Both the position numbers and the translations under genes were made by a program. Below, one piece after another: positions 15,605 to 24,558 of a stretch of DNA of 64,000 bases. Source of the stretch: Acinetobacter suaedae. GTDB lineage: Bacteria; Pseudomonadota; Gammaproteobacteria; Pseudomonadales; Moraxellaceae. How positions within the stretch are numbered: the first letter of the stretch is position 1; the number at the start of each line of letters is the position of its first letter. The notes below the pieces were generated by a model. The model had not been told where the DNA came from. It ran no database searches and worked only from the letters and a program-made list of their open reading frames with translations. Where the stretch lies: positions 186,001 to 250,000 of the forward strand of contig NZ_CP043909.1 in assembly GCF_008630915.1 (NCBI RefSeq). The letters are read 5' to 3'.

Positions 15605-17905
15605 ATGAACGTTGATGAGTTAAAGAAACAACTATTAGAGTGCCTAGAAGCAGAAGAATTAGATAATTCTCAAATTTTATCTTTAACTCATAAACTTGCT
15701 AATACAGATGAAAGCAAAGTTAGATTTTCTGTAGATGCAGGAGTAATTGATAGATTAGGGCAAGAGTTGGTAGCTAGGCAGGAAACTGCCGTTTCTGAAT
15801 TGGTTAAAAACTCGTACGATGCAGATGCTCAAAATGTGACCCTTGAATTTTGCGATTCTAAAGATATAGGTGGAACTCTTATTATTGAGGATGATGGGCA
15901 GGGTATGAGTCGTGAAGAGTTAGTTCATGGTTTCATGCGAGTTTCATCAACTTCCAAAATTCATGAACCAAGATCTCCAATTTTTAATAGACAACGGGCA
16001 GGGCAAAAAGGTATTGGGCGATTTTCAGTACAAAGATTAGGTCGAAAGCTTACAATTATCACGCAAATTAAAAATAATGATAATGCACTAAAGCTCGTAA
16101 TTAATTGGGATGACTATAATAGAGATGGAAATTTATTTACAGTGGAAAATACTTTAGAAGTTATTCCAAAAATTAAAGAGAAAGGTACTATTTTAACAAT
16201 AGAAAGATTACGTGATCGTTGGAGTAGTGCCTCAATTCAAAGAGTTTATCGTTATGTTTCTGACATAATTACTCCAATATTTCCTATGGATGATACATTA
16301 GAAATTGAAGAAGAAAAAGATAAGTTTGTAGTTGATTTTTTGGAAGTAAACCAAGGTAGAAAACAGAAAATCGCTGATAATAATATTATGCTGTATCAAC
16401 ATGCTGTAGCCGTATTAAGTGGCGAAATAGATGAGGCAGGCTGTGGTTGGGTGAATATACAGAGTAAAAAGCTTAAGATAACAAATGAAAAATTACAAAT
16501 AGGATATGGTCAGGATGATAATCAGTCTATTTTCCCCAATATTCGTGGAGTGAAATTCAAAGTATTTTATTTTATTTTTGAGTCAAGCCTTATTAGTAAA
16601 CTTCATTCTACAAGTATCAGGAGTAGATTGGCACGAGAAGGGGGTATCAAATTATATCGTAATGGATTCAGGGTATTACCTTATGGTGAGCAAGGAGATG
16701 ATTGGCTAAGATTGGATGAGTCAGTTCGTCGTAGAGTTATCTTAATTCCACATGGTAATAATAACTTTTATGGCTTTGTAGAATTAGCTGATCCTGAAAA
16801 TATATTTAATGAAACTTCAAGCCGAGAGGGATTAATTGATAATGCTAGTGTTCGGGAGCTAAAAAATTTTGTTCATAGAGCATTGGTTACAGCAGTAGCA
16901 AGGATTGGGGCATTACGTGGAACAAAAGTAGTAGCCTCTCAGAAAAAAGATGGGAATGCATGGAATGATGTAGAATTACGTATAAGAAATATTGCACTTA
17001 GCTTAGAAGAGTTAGATAAAGAGTTTGAAGGGGAAGAGAAAAAGGCTTCTAGACGGCGTGCTGTAAAAAAGTTGAAAAAAGATTTGTCTGGTCTAAAAGC
17101 TGCCCATGAGGAAGAGGTTAAAAAAATAATTCAAGAGCGTGCAATGCTTAGAGTTTTAAGTAGTGTGGGTATTACAGTATCTCAGTTTATCCATGAAATT
17201 AAATACTATATGGATAATATTCAAAGTGATATCAACTTCTTAATTAGAGAGTTGAGTCATTCCGATGATCAAAACCCTTATTTAAAAAGAGTTGAAATCC
17301 TAAAAAAGAATTTTGAATCATTTCATAATTATACAGCTTATTTTAATACAGTAGTCTCAGCTAATCTTGTTCGAGAATTAGCCCCTTTGAATATTCGGAA
17401 TGTGGTTAATTCGTTTATTTCATCTATGCAGCATGATGCTAAAAGACTTGATATTGAAATTTTGACACCTAAATTCAATAACATATTTTTGTTCACGAAG
17501 TCTATGCATCCATCGGAATGGTCTTCAATTCTATTTAATTTTTATACCAACTCAAAGAAGGCTATTGCTAGACAAGGAGTTGATGGGAAAATTTTAATAG
17601 AATGTGGTGAAGAGGATGGTCGTATTTACTTAGAATTTTCAGATAATGGCGATGGTATTAAAGAAGGAAATGAAGAACTTATTTTTAATGAATTTTTTAC
17701 TACTACTGCAGTTATTTCATTAGATGCGATTGAGGCAAGTAACGAGGTAGTAGGGACAGGGTTAGGATTGAAAATAGTCAAAGACATTGTAAAGTCTCAT
17801 AGGGGAAGCGTTGAGGTTGTTTCAGCAAAAGCTGAATTTTCAACGTGTATTCGAGTTGAAGTACCTAAAGCAAGCGAGAAAGAGTTAACAGATTATGGAT
17901 TATAA
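15605..17905 (+). CDS. Dual GHKL protein: Hsp90/MORC-like ATPase fused to a histidine-kinase core
   Basis: 766 residues with two ATP-binding modules. The first has Glu65-x-x-x-Asn69-x-x-Asp72-Ala, Asp97-Gly-Gln-Gly100 and Gly133-Gln-Lys-Gly-Ile-Gly-Arg-Phe-Ser, the Bergerat fold of Hsp90, MutL and MORC proteins. A charged coiled-coil stretch near 470-515 follows. The second is a kinase-like core: H-box His530 in Phe-Ile-His-Glu-Ile-Lys, N-box Asn649, G1 box Asp680-Asn-Gly-Asp-Gly, F-box Phe-Phe-Thr-Thr-Thr and G2 box Gly-Thr-Gly-Leu-Gly-Leu. There is no membrane segment, so it should be cytoplasmic. ATG 15605 fits the predicted promoter; an extension to 15413 would run through the orphan terminator. 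It overlaps the next gene by 11 bases. Inferred role: sensor that phosphorylates the receiver protein. Confidence 0.85.
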   Translation: MNVDELKKQLLECLEAEELDNSQILSLTHKLANTDESKVRFSVDAGVIDRLGQELVARQETAVSELVKNSYDADAQNVTLEFCDSKDIGGTLIIEDDGQGMSREELVHGFMRVSSTSKIHEPRSPIFNRQRAGQKGIGRFSVQRLGRKLTIITQIKNNDNALKLVINWDDYNRDGNLFTVENTLEVIPKIKEKGTILTIERLRDRWSSASIQRVYRYVSDIITPIFPMDDTLEIEEEKDKFVVDFLEVNQGRKQKIADNNIMLYQHAVAVLSGEIDEAGCGWVNIQSKKLKITNEKLQIGYGQDDNQSIFPNIRGVKFKVFYFIFESSLISKLHSTSIRSRLAREGGIKLYRNGFRVLPYGEQGDDWLRLDESVRRRVILIPHGNNNFYGFVELADPENIFNETSSREGLIDNASVRELKNFVHRALVTAVARIGALRGTKVVASQKKDGNAWNDVELRIRNIALSLEELDKEFEGEEKKASRRRAVKKLKKDLSGLKAAHEEEVKKIIQERAMLRVLSSVGITVSQFIHEIKYYMDNIQSDINFLIRELSHSDDQNPYLKRVEILKKNFESFHNYTAYFNTVVSANLVRELAPLNIRNVVNSFISSMQHDAKRLDIEILTPKFNNIFLFTKSMHPSEWSSILFNFYTNSKKAIARQGVDGKILIECGEEDGRIYLEFSDNGDGIKEGNEELIFNEFFTTTAVISLDAIEASNEVVGTGLGLKIVKDIVKSHRGSVEVVSAKAEFSTCIRVEVPKASEKELTDYGL

Positions 17906-18977
17906 AATTGTCTATTTAGAGGATCTCGTACCTGATTCCATTATAGAGGAAATTGAAGAACAAGGCTTAAAAGTAGAGCATGTTAAACCACTGAATAACT
18001 TTGAAGATACATTAATTCAAATTAAAAATGTTGAAGCAGATTTAATATTAATGGACTTTCGTCTCTATGCTGGGGTTAGTAAATTTAATGCTCCTCCATT
18101 TGCTCAATTCTTCAGAAGCCAAGTAGTAGAGAAGGGTGAGAGCTTACCCATAGTCCTTATTTCTAGTGAAACAGAAATTCATTCGTATTACCGTGATTAT
18201 ACTAGCTTTGATTTATTTGATTTTGCGGTAGAAAAAGAAATTTTCACTAAAAAAATAAAAAAATATTCTAATTTAATGAAAGAGTTAATAGATGGGTATA
18301 AAGATCTAAAGACAAAGATTTATTCTCAGGATGGAGTCATTAGTGATTTACTTGATATGCCTGAGCAACTACAACCACGATTAGATAGACGATTATTAGA
18401 ATTATTAGTAATGGATAAGTATCAAAATGATGCTTTTATGATGTCAGGCCTTTTACTCTCATCTCTAGTTAAGCCTATCGGTATTTTAATAGGCCCTGAT
18501 GTTCTGGCAGCTAGGTTAGGGGTGACCGTAGACTCTCAAGATTGGGATAAATTATTAAAAGAAATAGATGAATTCAAATATACAGGTTTATATAGCAAAA
18601 CATATGAGCGTTGGTGGGCACAGGGGATTGATATTTGGTGGAGTAAAAACTTTCCTACAGCAACTTCCTTGCGAAGACTGACTGCGAAAGAGCGTCATAA
18701 GTTAATTGGTGAAAAGTTTAATTTCAATCTTAACGCCATAGATCAATCTGAGTTTTCGTGTAGTAGTCGTTACTGGACAATCTGTTCTGGAAATTTAAAA
18801 CAACCTTTAGATCCGATAGATGGTTTTGAAATTATAAAAGATACAGATGTATCTCCTTGGTTAGAAAGCAAATATTATTCTTTTGAATTCCTAATTGATA
18901 ATGTAGATCAGAAAATCTTAAAAAAAATAAAAGAGCAGGATCGAAATCGTTTATCACAAAAAATGAGAGGTAAATAA
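17895..18977 (+). CDS. Receiver-domain protein with an unknown C-terminal output domain
   Basis: 360 residues. The first 120 read as a receiver: acidic pair Glu9-Asp10, phospho-acceptor Asp54 in Leu-Ile-Leu-Met-Asp-Phe-Arg, Ser90 after Ile-Val-Leu-Ile, and Lys114 in Val-Glu-Lys-Glu. Residues 125-360 form a helical, tryptophan-rich domain (Arg-Trp-Trp-Ala-Gln-Gly, Ile-Trp-Trp-Ser) that I do not recognise; no helix-turn-helix, GGDEF, HD or nuclease motif is visible. The 11-base overlap with the kinase-like gene suggests they form a cognate pair. The next gene starts immediately after its stop. The output domain probably contacts the methyltransferase or the histidine-rich protein; that is inference. 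Confidence 0.75.
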   Translation: MDYKIVYLEDLVPDSIIEEIEEQGLKVEHVKPLNNFEDTLIQIKNVEADLILMDFRLYAGVSKFNAPPFAQFFRSQVVEKGESLPIVLISSETEIHSYYRDYTSFDLFDFAVEKEIFTKKIKKYSNLMKELIDGYKDLKTKIYSQDGVISDLLDMPEQLQPRLDRRLLELLVMDKYQNDAFMMSGLLLSSLVKPIGILIGPDVLAARLGVTVDSQDWDKLLKEIDEFKYTGLYSKTYERWWAQGIDIWWSKNFPTATSLRRLTAKERHKLIGEKFNFNLNAIDQSEFSCSSRYWTICSGNLKQPLDPIDGFEIIKDTDVSPWLESKYYSFEFLIDNVDQKILKKIKEQDRNRLSQKMRGK

Positions 18978-19694
18978 ATGCCTTGGGAAAAAGAACAATA
19001 CTGCAAAGACTTAGTTAAATTTGTAGAGGTTGTAGGGCGTTATGATCAATCAGATATCATTTATAACGGTTTAGGTATTTTGCATAACGTTTCATATCAA
19101 TTTCAATACTCAAATTCTAATCGATTAGAAATAAAAGATATCGAGCTTCGAATGCATAAGAAGACTTCTGGTACAATTCCATCAGAAGTCCAGTCTTTAA
19201 GTATATACATTGATTGTTTATGTGACATTGATTTAACGATAGATCCAAATGATAGAGACATCATCAATCATTACAGTCTTCAACTTGTAATCATGGGATA
19301 CTCAAGTAATGGTGAATATTTGAACTGTTGGCATCTTGATAAAGATATACCGCCTACGGGTCTCGGTACACATAACCATACCCACCCTAGCTATCATTTT
19401 CAAGCAGGAGGGCATCGTGCTGAAGGATTAAATACAGGTCAGTTATTGCTTTTAGGTGCTCCGAGACTTCCGCATCCTCCTATGGACATTTTTCTAGCTA
19501 TACATTTTGTAATATGTAATTTTTTTGGTAAGAAAGATTTTCCATTTCTGGAATATTTGTTTGCAGATACTGAGTATCAAGATATTTTGGCGCGAGCAAA
19601 GCAACGAATGTTTGATCCATATTTTCAGGCTTTTAAAGAAGGATGTAAACATCAAGACTTTAATATCGGGAAAGTATTTCCGCTCGCTGTGTGA
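18978..19694 (+). CDS. Histidine-rich protein of unknown function in the island operon
   Basis: 238 residues, no signal peptide or membrane helix. The central part is striking: Cys118-Trp-His119, then His132, His134, His136, His140 and His146 within Thr-His-Asn-His-Thr-His-Pro-Ser-Tyr-His-Phe-Gln-Ala-Gly-Gly-His, then Pro-Arg-Leu-Pro-His166-Pro-Pro-Met-Asp. The cluster could bind metal or form a nuclease or phosphoesterase site, but I know of no family that lets me assign it. Its ATG directly abuts the stop of the receiver gene, and its stop is 6 bases before the methyltransferase, so it is an integral part of the operon. Confidence 0.7.
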   Translation: MPWEKEQYCKDLVKFVEVVGRYDQSDIIYNGLGILHNVSYQFQYSNSNRLEIKDIELRMHKKTSGTIPSEVQSLSIYIDCLCDIDLTIDPNDRDIINHYSLQLVIMGYSSNGEYLNCWHLDKDIPPTGLGTHNHTHPSYHFQAGGHRAEGLNTGQLLLLGAPRLPHPPMDIFLAIHFVICNFFGKKDFPFLEYLFADTEYQDILARAKQRMFDPYFQAFKEGCKHQDFNIGKVFPLAV

Positions 19695-19700
19695 TTGTAA

Positions 19701-21530
19701 ATGAATTTAGATGATTTGAACTTGCTACGTAATTATACAGCTGAAATTAATGATGTAAATAGAATCATAGTGACAGCTTTTTTACGTAGTAATAATATTT
19801 TTTCTGTGAAAAATGAATATATTTCAAATTTATTTATTTTAGAAGGAGATTTTGATTATGATGTATTTTTAAGTTTTGGTTTGAATTTAAAAATACTAAC
19901 ATTTGATGATTTAATTAAAACTTTTGAATATATTATTTCGCCTATTGATAAGGTCGTCACAGGGGCAGTCTATACACCAGAAGTTATTAGAAATAATATC
20001 ATTGATAATGTTATTCAAGGTGATGAATTGCTCTATAAGAAATTACTTATATGTGATCCTGCGTGTGGATGTGGTGGTTTTTTATTTTCGGCTGTAAAAA
20101 AGATAAAAGAAATAAATCCTAACCTTAGTTTTAGTGAGATATATAAAGATTTTATTTTTGGTTTGGATTTGAAGGAATATTCAGTCGAAAGAACAAAGAT
20201 CTTATTACATCTTTTGGCTATAACTAGTGGAGAAGATTTATTAAATTTTGAATTTAATATTTTTTCCGGTAATGCGTTGAGTTTCGATTGGACTAGTGTA
20301 TTAGATAGTTTTTCTGGGTTTGATATTGTTGTGGGAAATCCTCCATATGTTGCATCCCGTAATATAGATGATGAGTCATTGAAATTGTTAAAGCGTTGGG
20401 CTGTTTGTAGTACTGGACATCCTGACTTGTATATTCCTTTTTTTGAAATAGGGCTTGAAATTTTGAAGGAAAGAGGAGTTCTGGGCTTTATAACAATGAA
20501 TACTTTTTTTAAGTCAATAAATGGAAGGGCGTTAAGACAATATTTTGGTGATAAAAAATATAAGTTATCTATAACTGATTTTGGGTCTATGCAGGTGTTC
20601 TTATCAAGAAATACATATACATGTATTTGTATTATTCAGAAAGAGATTTCTAAAGAAATTTATTATAGAAGGCTAATGGACTTCAAAAGCTTAAAATCAA
20701 AAAAATATTCGAAAATTCCTTATGATTCAATTAGTCATGGTTCTGGTTGGAACTTAAGCAATATTGGTGTGGTTAATGAAATTGAAAAAGTTGGAATGCA
20801 GCTTAAAGATCTTTATAAAGTTAGCAATGGTATTGCAACTTTAAAAAATAATGTTTATATCATAGATTATGTTAATGAAGATGAAACTAACTATATATTG
20901 AGTTGTGGCTCTAAAGTAGAGAAAAATATATGTGTTGATGTAATCAATCCAAATAAACTAATTGAGAATTCTAGTCTAGATGGTTTGAGGAAAAAAATAA
21001 TTTTCCCTTATTTTTATAAGGATGGTGTTGCAAATATTATACCAGAGAATATTTTTAGGATGGATTATCCTAATGCATATTCATATTTGTTAACATATAA
21101 GAGTGAATTGGCGGGGCGAGATAAAGGTAAAAAGGAATATGAAGAGTGGTATGCTTATGGGCGGAAACAAGGGCTGGTTAAATACAAATATAAGTTGCTC
21201 TTTCCACATATAACACCAAAGATTCCTAATTATGTTGTTTCTGATCAAGAAGATCTTCTTTTTCATAATGGATTGGCTGTACTGTCAAATGAAAGAAAAT
21301 CTCTAGAAATATTGCGGATTTTGATGAGCTCGAGATTATTTTGGTTTTATGTTGTAAATACTAGTAAGCCATATGGTTCTGGATATTTTTCATTAAGTAA
21401 AAATTATATTAAAACATTCGGCATATATCCATTTGATGAAAACCAAATAGAATTTTTATTAAGTGAGCCTGAACAATCAAAATTAGATGAATTTATTGAG
21501 GATTTATATGGTGTGAGTTTGAATTTTTAA
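19701..21530 (+). CDS. Gamma-class N6-adenine DNA methyltransferase (TaqI/Eco57I-like)
   Basis: 609 residues. It shows Tyr-Thr-Pro-Glu at 91-94 (motif X region), SAM motif I Asp119-Pro-Ala-Cys-Gly-Cys-Gly-Gly-Phe, motif II Gly-Leu-Asp-Leu, and the catalytic motif IV Asn213-Pro-Pro-Tyr216. The C-terminal half (about 350-600) resembles a target-recognition domain of TaqI type (Lys-Val-Ser-Asn-Gly-Ile-Ala-Thr, then Tyr-Gly-Arg-Lys-Gln-Gly). It should methylate adenine in a specific DNA site. No nuclease domain is fused and no endonuclease gene is adjacent, unlike a normal restriction-modification pair. Base composition is clearly more AT-rich than the flanks. Confidence 0.88.
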   Translation: MNLDDLNLLRNYTAEINDVNRIIVTAFLRSNNIFSVKNEYISNLFILEGDFDYDVFLSFGLNLKILTFDDLIKTFEYIISPIDKVVTGAVYTPEVIRNNIIDNVIQGDELLYKKLLICDPACGCGGFLFSAVKKIKEINPNLSFSEIYKDFIFGLDLKEYSVERTKILLHLLAITSGEDLLNFEFNIFSGNALSFDWTSVLDSFSGFDIVVGNPPYVASRNIDDESLKLLKRWAVCSTGHPDLYIPFFEIGLEILKERGVLGFITMNTFFKSINGRALRQYFGDKKYKLSITDFGSMQVFLSRNTYTCICIIQKEISKEIYYRRLMDFKSLKSKKYSKIPYDSISHGSGWNLSNIGVVNEIEKVGMQLKDLYKVSNGIATLKNNVYIIDYVNEDETNYILSCGSKVEKNICVDVINPNKLIENSSLDGLRKKIIFPYFYKDGVANIIPENIFRMDYPNAYSYLLTYKSELAGRDKGKKEYEEWYAYGRKQGLVKYKYKLLFPHITPKIPNYVVSDQEDLLFHNGLAVLSNERKSLEILRILMSSRLFWFYVVNTSKPYGSGYFSLSKNYIKTFGIYPFDENQIEFLLSEPEQSKLDEFIEDLYGVSLNF

Positions 21531-21736
21531 ATTTAGGTGTGTTTATTAAAATAATTTTATCTTTTTTAAGTTATTTTTTGATTCACAATTTATTAATCGG
21601 GTGGTAGAAAAACCATTGAGAATTAAATCTAATCCTTAGTGGTTTTATGATGTTTTTATATTTAGATGAGGTTCTTTTCTAAAAATACTCTGACTTAGAG
21701 ATGGTGTTTTTAGTAGAGGTTTTTATTTTAAACTAA
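21531..21736 (+). other. AT-rich spacer between the methyltransferase and integrase relic
   Basis: Contains only a weak hairpin (AAAACCA near 21612 against TGGTTTT near 21641) that could end the operon. No gene or repeat is recognised. Confidence 0.4.
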
Positions 21737-22190
21737 TTAGGATTTTGAAGTAATAGTTTTATTTCTTAAAATATCTATAAAGTTAGACCACTCCTGCATC
21801 ATCTTAATACGATAGTCTAAGTGTTGGGCGTGGTTATAAGCCTGAGAAACTGCATTACCTACCCGATGAGCTAATTGAATTTCAATCGCATCGTGCATAT
21901 AGCCTTGTTCGTGTAGTGTTGTTGAGGCAAGCCTACGGAAGCCATGTCCAGTCATTTTTCCCATATAGCCCATTGTTCGAATTGCACTTAAAAGAGCATT
22001 ATTGCTCAAAGGTTTGGCTTTACTATGGTTATAAAAACGAATTGCTTGTTACCTGTTATTGGTCTTAGTCCCTCAATTAACTCACGGCTGGTCTTGATAG
22101 AGGAATAATATGAGGTAATGTCATTTTCATTTTGTGTGCAGGAATGCGCCATAATTTTGTTTCAAAATTAATTTCATCCCATTTCATCTA
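21737..22190 (-). pseudogene. Decayed P4-type phage integrase, C-terminal half
   Basis: The intact 3' part (21737 to about 22030) encodes the integrase tail with Gly-His-Gly-Phe-Arg-Arg, Gln-Leu-Ala-His-Arg and a tyrosine in Ala-Tyr-Asn-His-Ala. Further upstream in other frames are Trp-Arg-Ile-Pro-Ala-His-Lys-Met-Lys-Met, Pro-His-Ile-Ile-Pro-Leu-Ser and Pro-Ile-Thr-Gly, all typical of P4 integrases in the right order. At least two frameshifts separate them: one at a run of five T near 22025 and one near 22082. The N-terminal half is missing. It lies beside the 3' end of tRNA-Ser, the usual integration target, and marks the island as acquired and now probably immobile. Confidence 0.85.
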
Positions 22191-22246
22191 ATTCTTTCCC
22201 ACAATAAGGGGATTGAAACGGATGCAATCGAATTCCTTGAGGCAAT

Positions 22247-22275
22247 AAAAAAGCCTAAACCTTTCGATTTAAGCT
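22247..22275 (-). terminator. Terminator of tRNA-Ser
   Basis: On the minus strand an 11-bp stem with two G-U pairs, closed by a GAAA tetraloop and followed by T6, lies 35 bases beyond the tRNA 3' end. Confidence 0.8.
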
Positions 22276-22309
22276 TTCTCATTTCATGCAAACACATGAA
22301 TATAAATCT

Positions 22310-22400
22310 TGGCGGTGAGAGAGGGATTCGAACCCTCGAAACGCTATAAACGTTTACACACTTTCCAGGCGTGCTCCTTCAGCCACTCGGACACCTCACC
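22310..22400 (-). tRNA. tRNA-Ser (anticodon GGA)
   Basis: A 91-base class II tRNA with encoded CCA. The acceptor GGTGAGG pairs with TCTCACC with one G-U at the base, the anticodon loop contains GGA, there is a long variable arm (GTAAACGTTTATAGC region) and a T-arm GGTTCGAATCC. It reads TCC and TCT serine codons. The island lies on its 3' side. Confidence 0.95.
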
Positions 22401-22521
22401 AAGGTGTGCGATAGTAACTAAAAAAAAGCCAGCTGCCAAGTTATCACCAAACAGATTTGCAGAAAAAGTTTTGTGCTAGTGGTAAGATGGCACGATCTCA
22501 AAGTTGATTTGATTGAAATAT

Positions 22522-24399
22522 ATGCAAAGTTCTGCAAAAAAAGCCGCATTGCCTGCACTAACATTGGCAGCCTTAGGGGTGGTCTTTGGAGACATTGGAA
22601 CAAGTCCTTTATATGCGCTCAAAGAGTCATTCCATGCAGCGCATGGATTAGGGATCCAACCAGAAAATGTTTTAGGTATCTTATCTATTATTTTTTGGTG
22701 TCTCACTTTAATCATTAGTATTAAATACATTGCTGTTGTGATGCGAGCAGATAACAATGGTGAAGGCGGAATCATGGCCTTATTGGCTTTGAATCTAAGA
22801 AAAGCAAAAATTCCAGAAAGTAAAAAAATTTATTTGATTGCCATTGGGTTTATTGGCGCATCACTTTTCTTTGGTGATGGAATTATTACACCTGCAATTT
22901 CGGTCTTATCCGCAGTTGAAGGACTTTCAATTGCAACCAATGTGCTAGATCCTTTTATTGTGCCAATCGCAATTGCAATTGTAGTGACGCTGTTTATCAT
23001 GCAGAAACATGGAACCGCCTTTGTGGGTAAGTTCTTTGGTCCAATTACCCTGATTTGGTTTTTATCTTTAGGGGTTTTAGGGATTGCTAGTATTATTCAA
23101 ACCCCTATTGTTTTAGGGATGTTTAGTCCTCATTGGGCAATTCAATTTATTTATACTCACCCCGTGATGTCGTTTTTTATTATGGGCGCTGTAGTCTTGA
23201 CTGTAACAGGCGGGGAAGCCTTGTATGCAGATATGGGACACTTTGGGCGTTTTCCAATCCGACTGGCGTGGTTTAGTATCGTATTACCTTGTTTATTGCT
23301 GAACTATGCGGGACAGGGCGCATTATTATTAAGAAATCCAAGTGCGATAGAAAATCCATTTTATTTGCTTGTGCCAAGCTGGGCGTTATACCCAATGATT
23401 GTACTGGCGACTATGGCAGCAGTAATTGCTTCTCAAGCAGTGATTTCAGGGGTTTTCTCACTTGCGCGTCAAGCGATTCAATTGGGTTATCTCCCTCGTT
23501 TGACGATTAAGCACACTTCAGAGTCAGAAGAAGGACAAATTTATGTACCTTTTTTAAACTGGTTGTTGTTGGCTGCAATTATTATATTAATCTTAATCTT
23601 CCAAAACAGTTCGAACTTGGCGAGTGCGTATGGTCTGGCTGTGACCTTAACGATGCTATGTGACACGATTTTAGTTGCAGTATTTATTTATTCTGCATGG
23701 AAATGGAGTCTGCCAAAAGTTCTTTTGTTGATCATTCCGTTTTTCATTATTGATATCATATTAGTAAGTGCAACCTCACTAAAAATGTTCTCTGGAGGGT
23801 GGGTGCCACTCTTAATCGGTGCGATTGCGGTTACGATTTTAATGACGTGGAAACGAGGTCGCGAAATTACTTTTGCCCGTTTAGAACACGATACTTTGCC
23901 TCTGGATCTATTTGTTAAAAGTATTGGCAATGAAGTACATTGGGTTTCTGGGGATGCGGTATTCCTGACAGGTACACCAAATGTTGTTCCTCATGCAATG
24001 TTGCATAATATCAAACATAATAAAGTGCTACATGAGCGAAATATCTTAGTTACAGTTGTGGTGCAAGATGTCCCTTATGTGCCACAAGAAGAACGCGTTG
24101 CTGTTGAGAAATTGGCAGATCATTTTTACCGAATTAAAATTTACTACGGGTTTAAAGATGAGCCGAATGTACCTAAAGCACTGAATCAGGCTTATGAGCA
24201 ATTAGAGCTTGAATATGATTTGATGCAGATCAGCTTCTTTATTTCCCGTGATCGAATCATTGCCACAGTGGGGCAAGGGATGCGACCTTGGCGCGAAAAG
24301 TTGTTTATTTCGATGCAACGTAATACCAGCCCAGTCAGCGACTTTTATCAGATTCCAACCAACCGTGTGGTTGAGTTAGGAAGTCAGATCGAAATCTAA
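22522..24399 (+). CDS. kup: Kup-type low-affinity potassium uptake protein
   Basis: 625 residues, the usual Kup length. It begins with the family signature [14 protein letters not shown], followed by Ala-Asp-Asn-Asn-Gly-Glu-Gly-Gly, has about twelve membrane helices to residue 440 and a cytoplasmic C-terminal domain. It imports K+ with protons. I prefer ATG 22522; an in-frame TTG at 22513 is the alternative, and neither has a good ribosome site. It starts 121 bases past the tRNA-Ser gene and is followed by a strong terminator. Confidence 0.95.
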   Translation: MQSSAKKAALPALTLAALGVVFGDIGTSPLYALKESFHAAHGLGIQPENVLGILSIIFWCLTLIISIKYIAVVMRADNNGEGGIMALLALNLRKAKIPESKKIYLIAIGFIGASLFFGDGIITPAISVLSAVEGLSIATNVLDPFIVPIAIAIVVTLFIMQKHGTAFVGKFFGPITLIWFLSLGVLGIASIIQTPIVLGMFSPHWAIQFIYTHPVMSFFIMGAVVLTVTGGEALYADMGHFGRFPIRLAWFSIVLPCLLLNYAGQGALLLRNPSAIENPFYLLVPSWALYPMIVLATMAAVIASQAVISGVFSLARQAIQLGYLPRLTIKHTSESEEGQIYVPFLNWLLLAAIIILILIFQNSSNLASAYGLAVTLTMLCDTILVAVFIYSAWKWSLPKVLLLIIPFFIIDIILVSATSLKMFSGGWVPLLIGAIAVTILMTWKRGREITFARLEHDTLPLDLFVKSIGNEVHWVSGDAVFLTGTPNVVPHAMLHNIKHNKVLHERNILVTVVVQDVPYVPQEERVAVEKLADHFYRIKIYYGFKDEPNVPKALNQAYEQLELEYDLMQISFFISRDRIIATVGQGMRPWREKLFISMQRNTSPVSDFYQIPTNRVVELGSQIEI

Positions 24400-24411
24400 A
24401 CTTGGATCGAT

Positions 24412-24440
24412 AAAAATGGCACCCTCGGGTGCCATTTTTT
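24412..24440 (+). terminator. Intrinsic terminator of kup
   Basis: A 13-bp perfect stem (AAAAATGGCACCC and its complement) with a 2-base gap, T6 tail, 12 bases after the stop. Confidence 0.9.
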
Positions 24441-24558
24441 ATGTTTGATGATTGAATGCTCAGTTTTGCGACATAAGATGTCGTTCTAAGCCGCTGTTCA
24501 ATGTACAGCAAGGGTTTGAATTGATAAGCTGCGCGTTCATGTGGATTTTGATGTGGTT

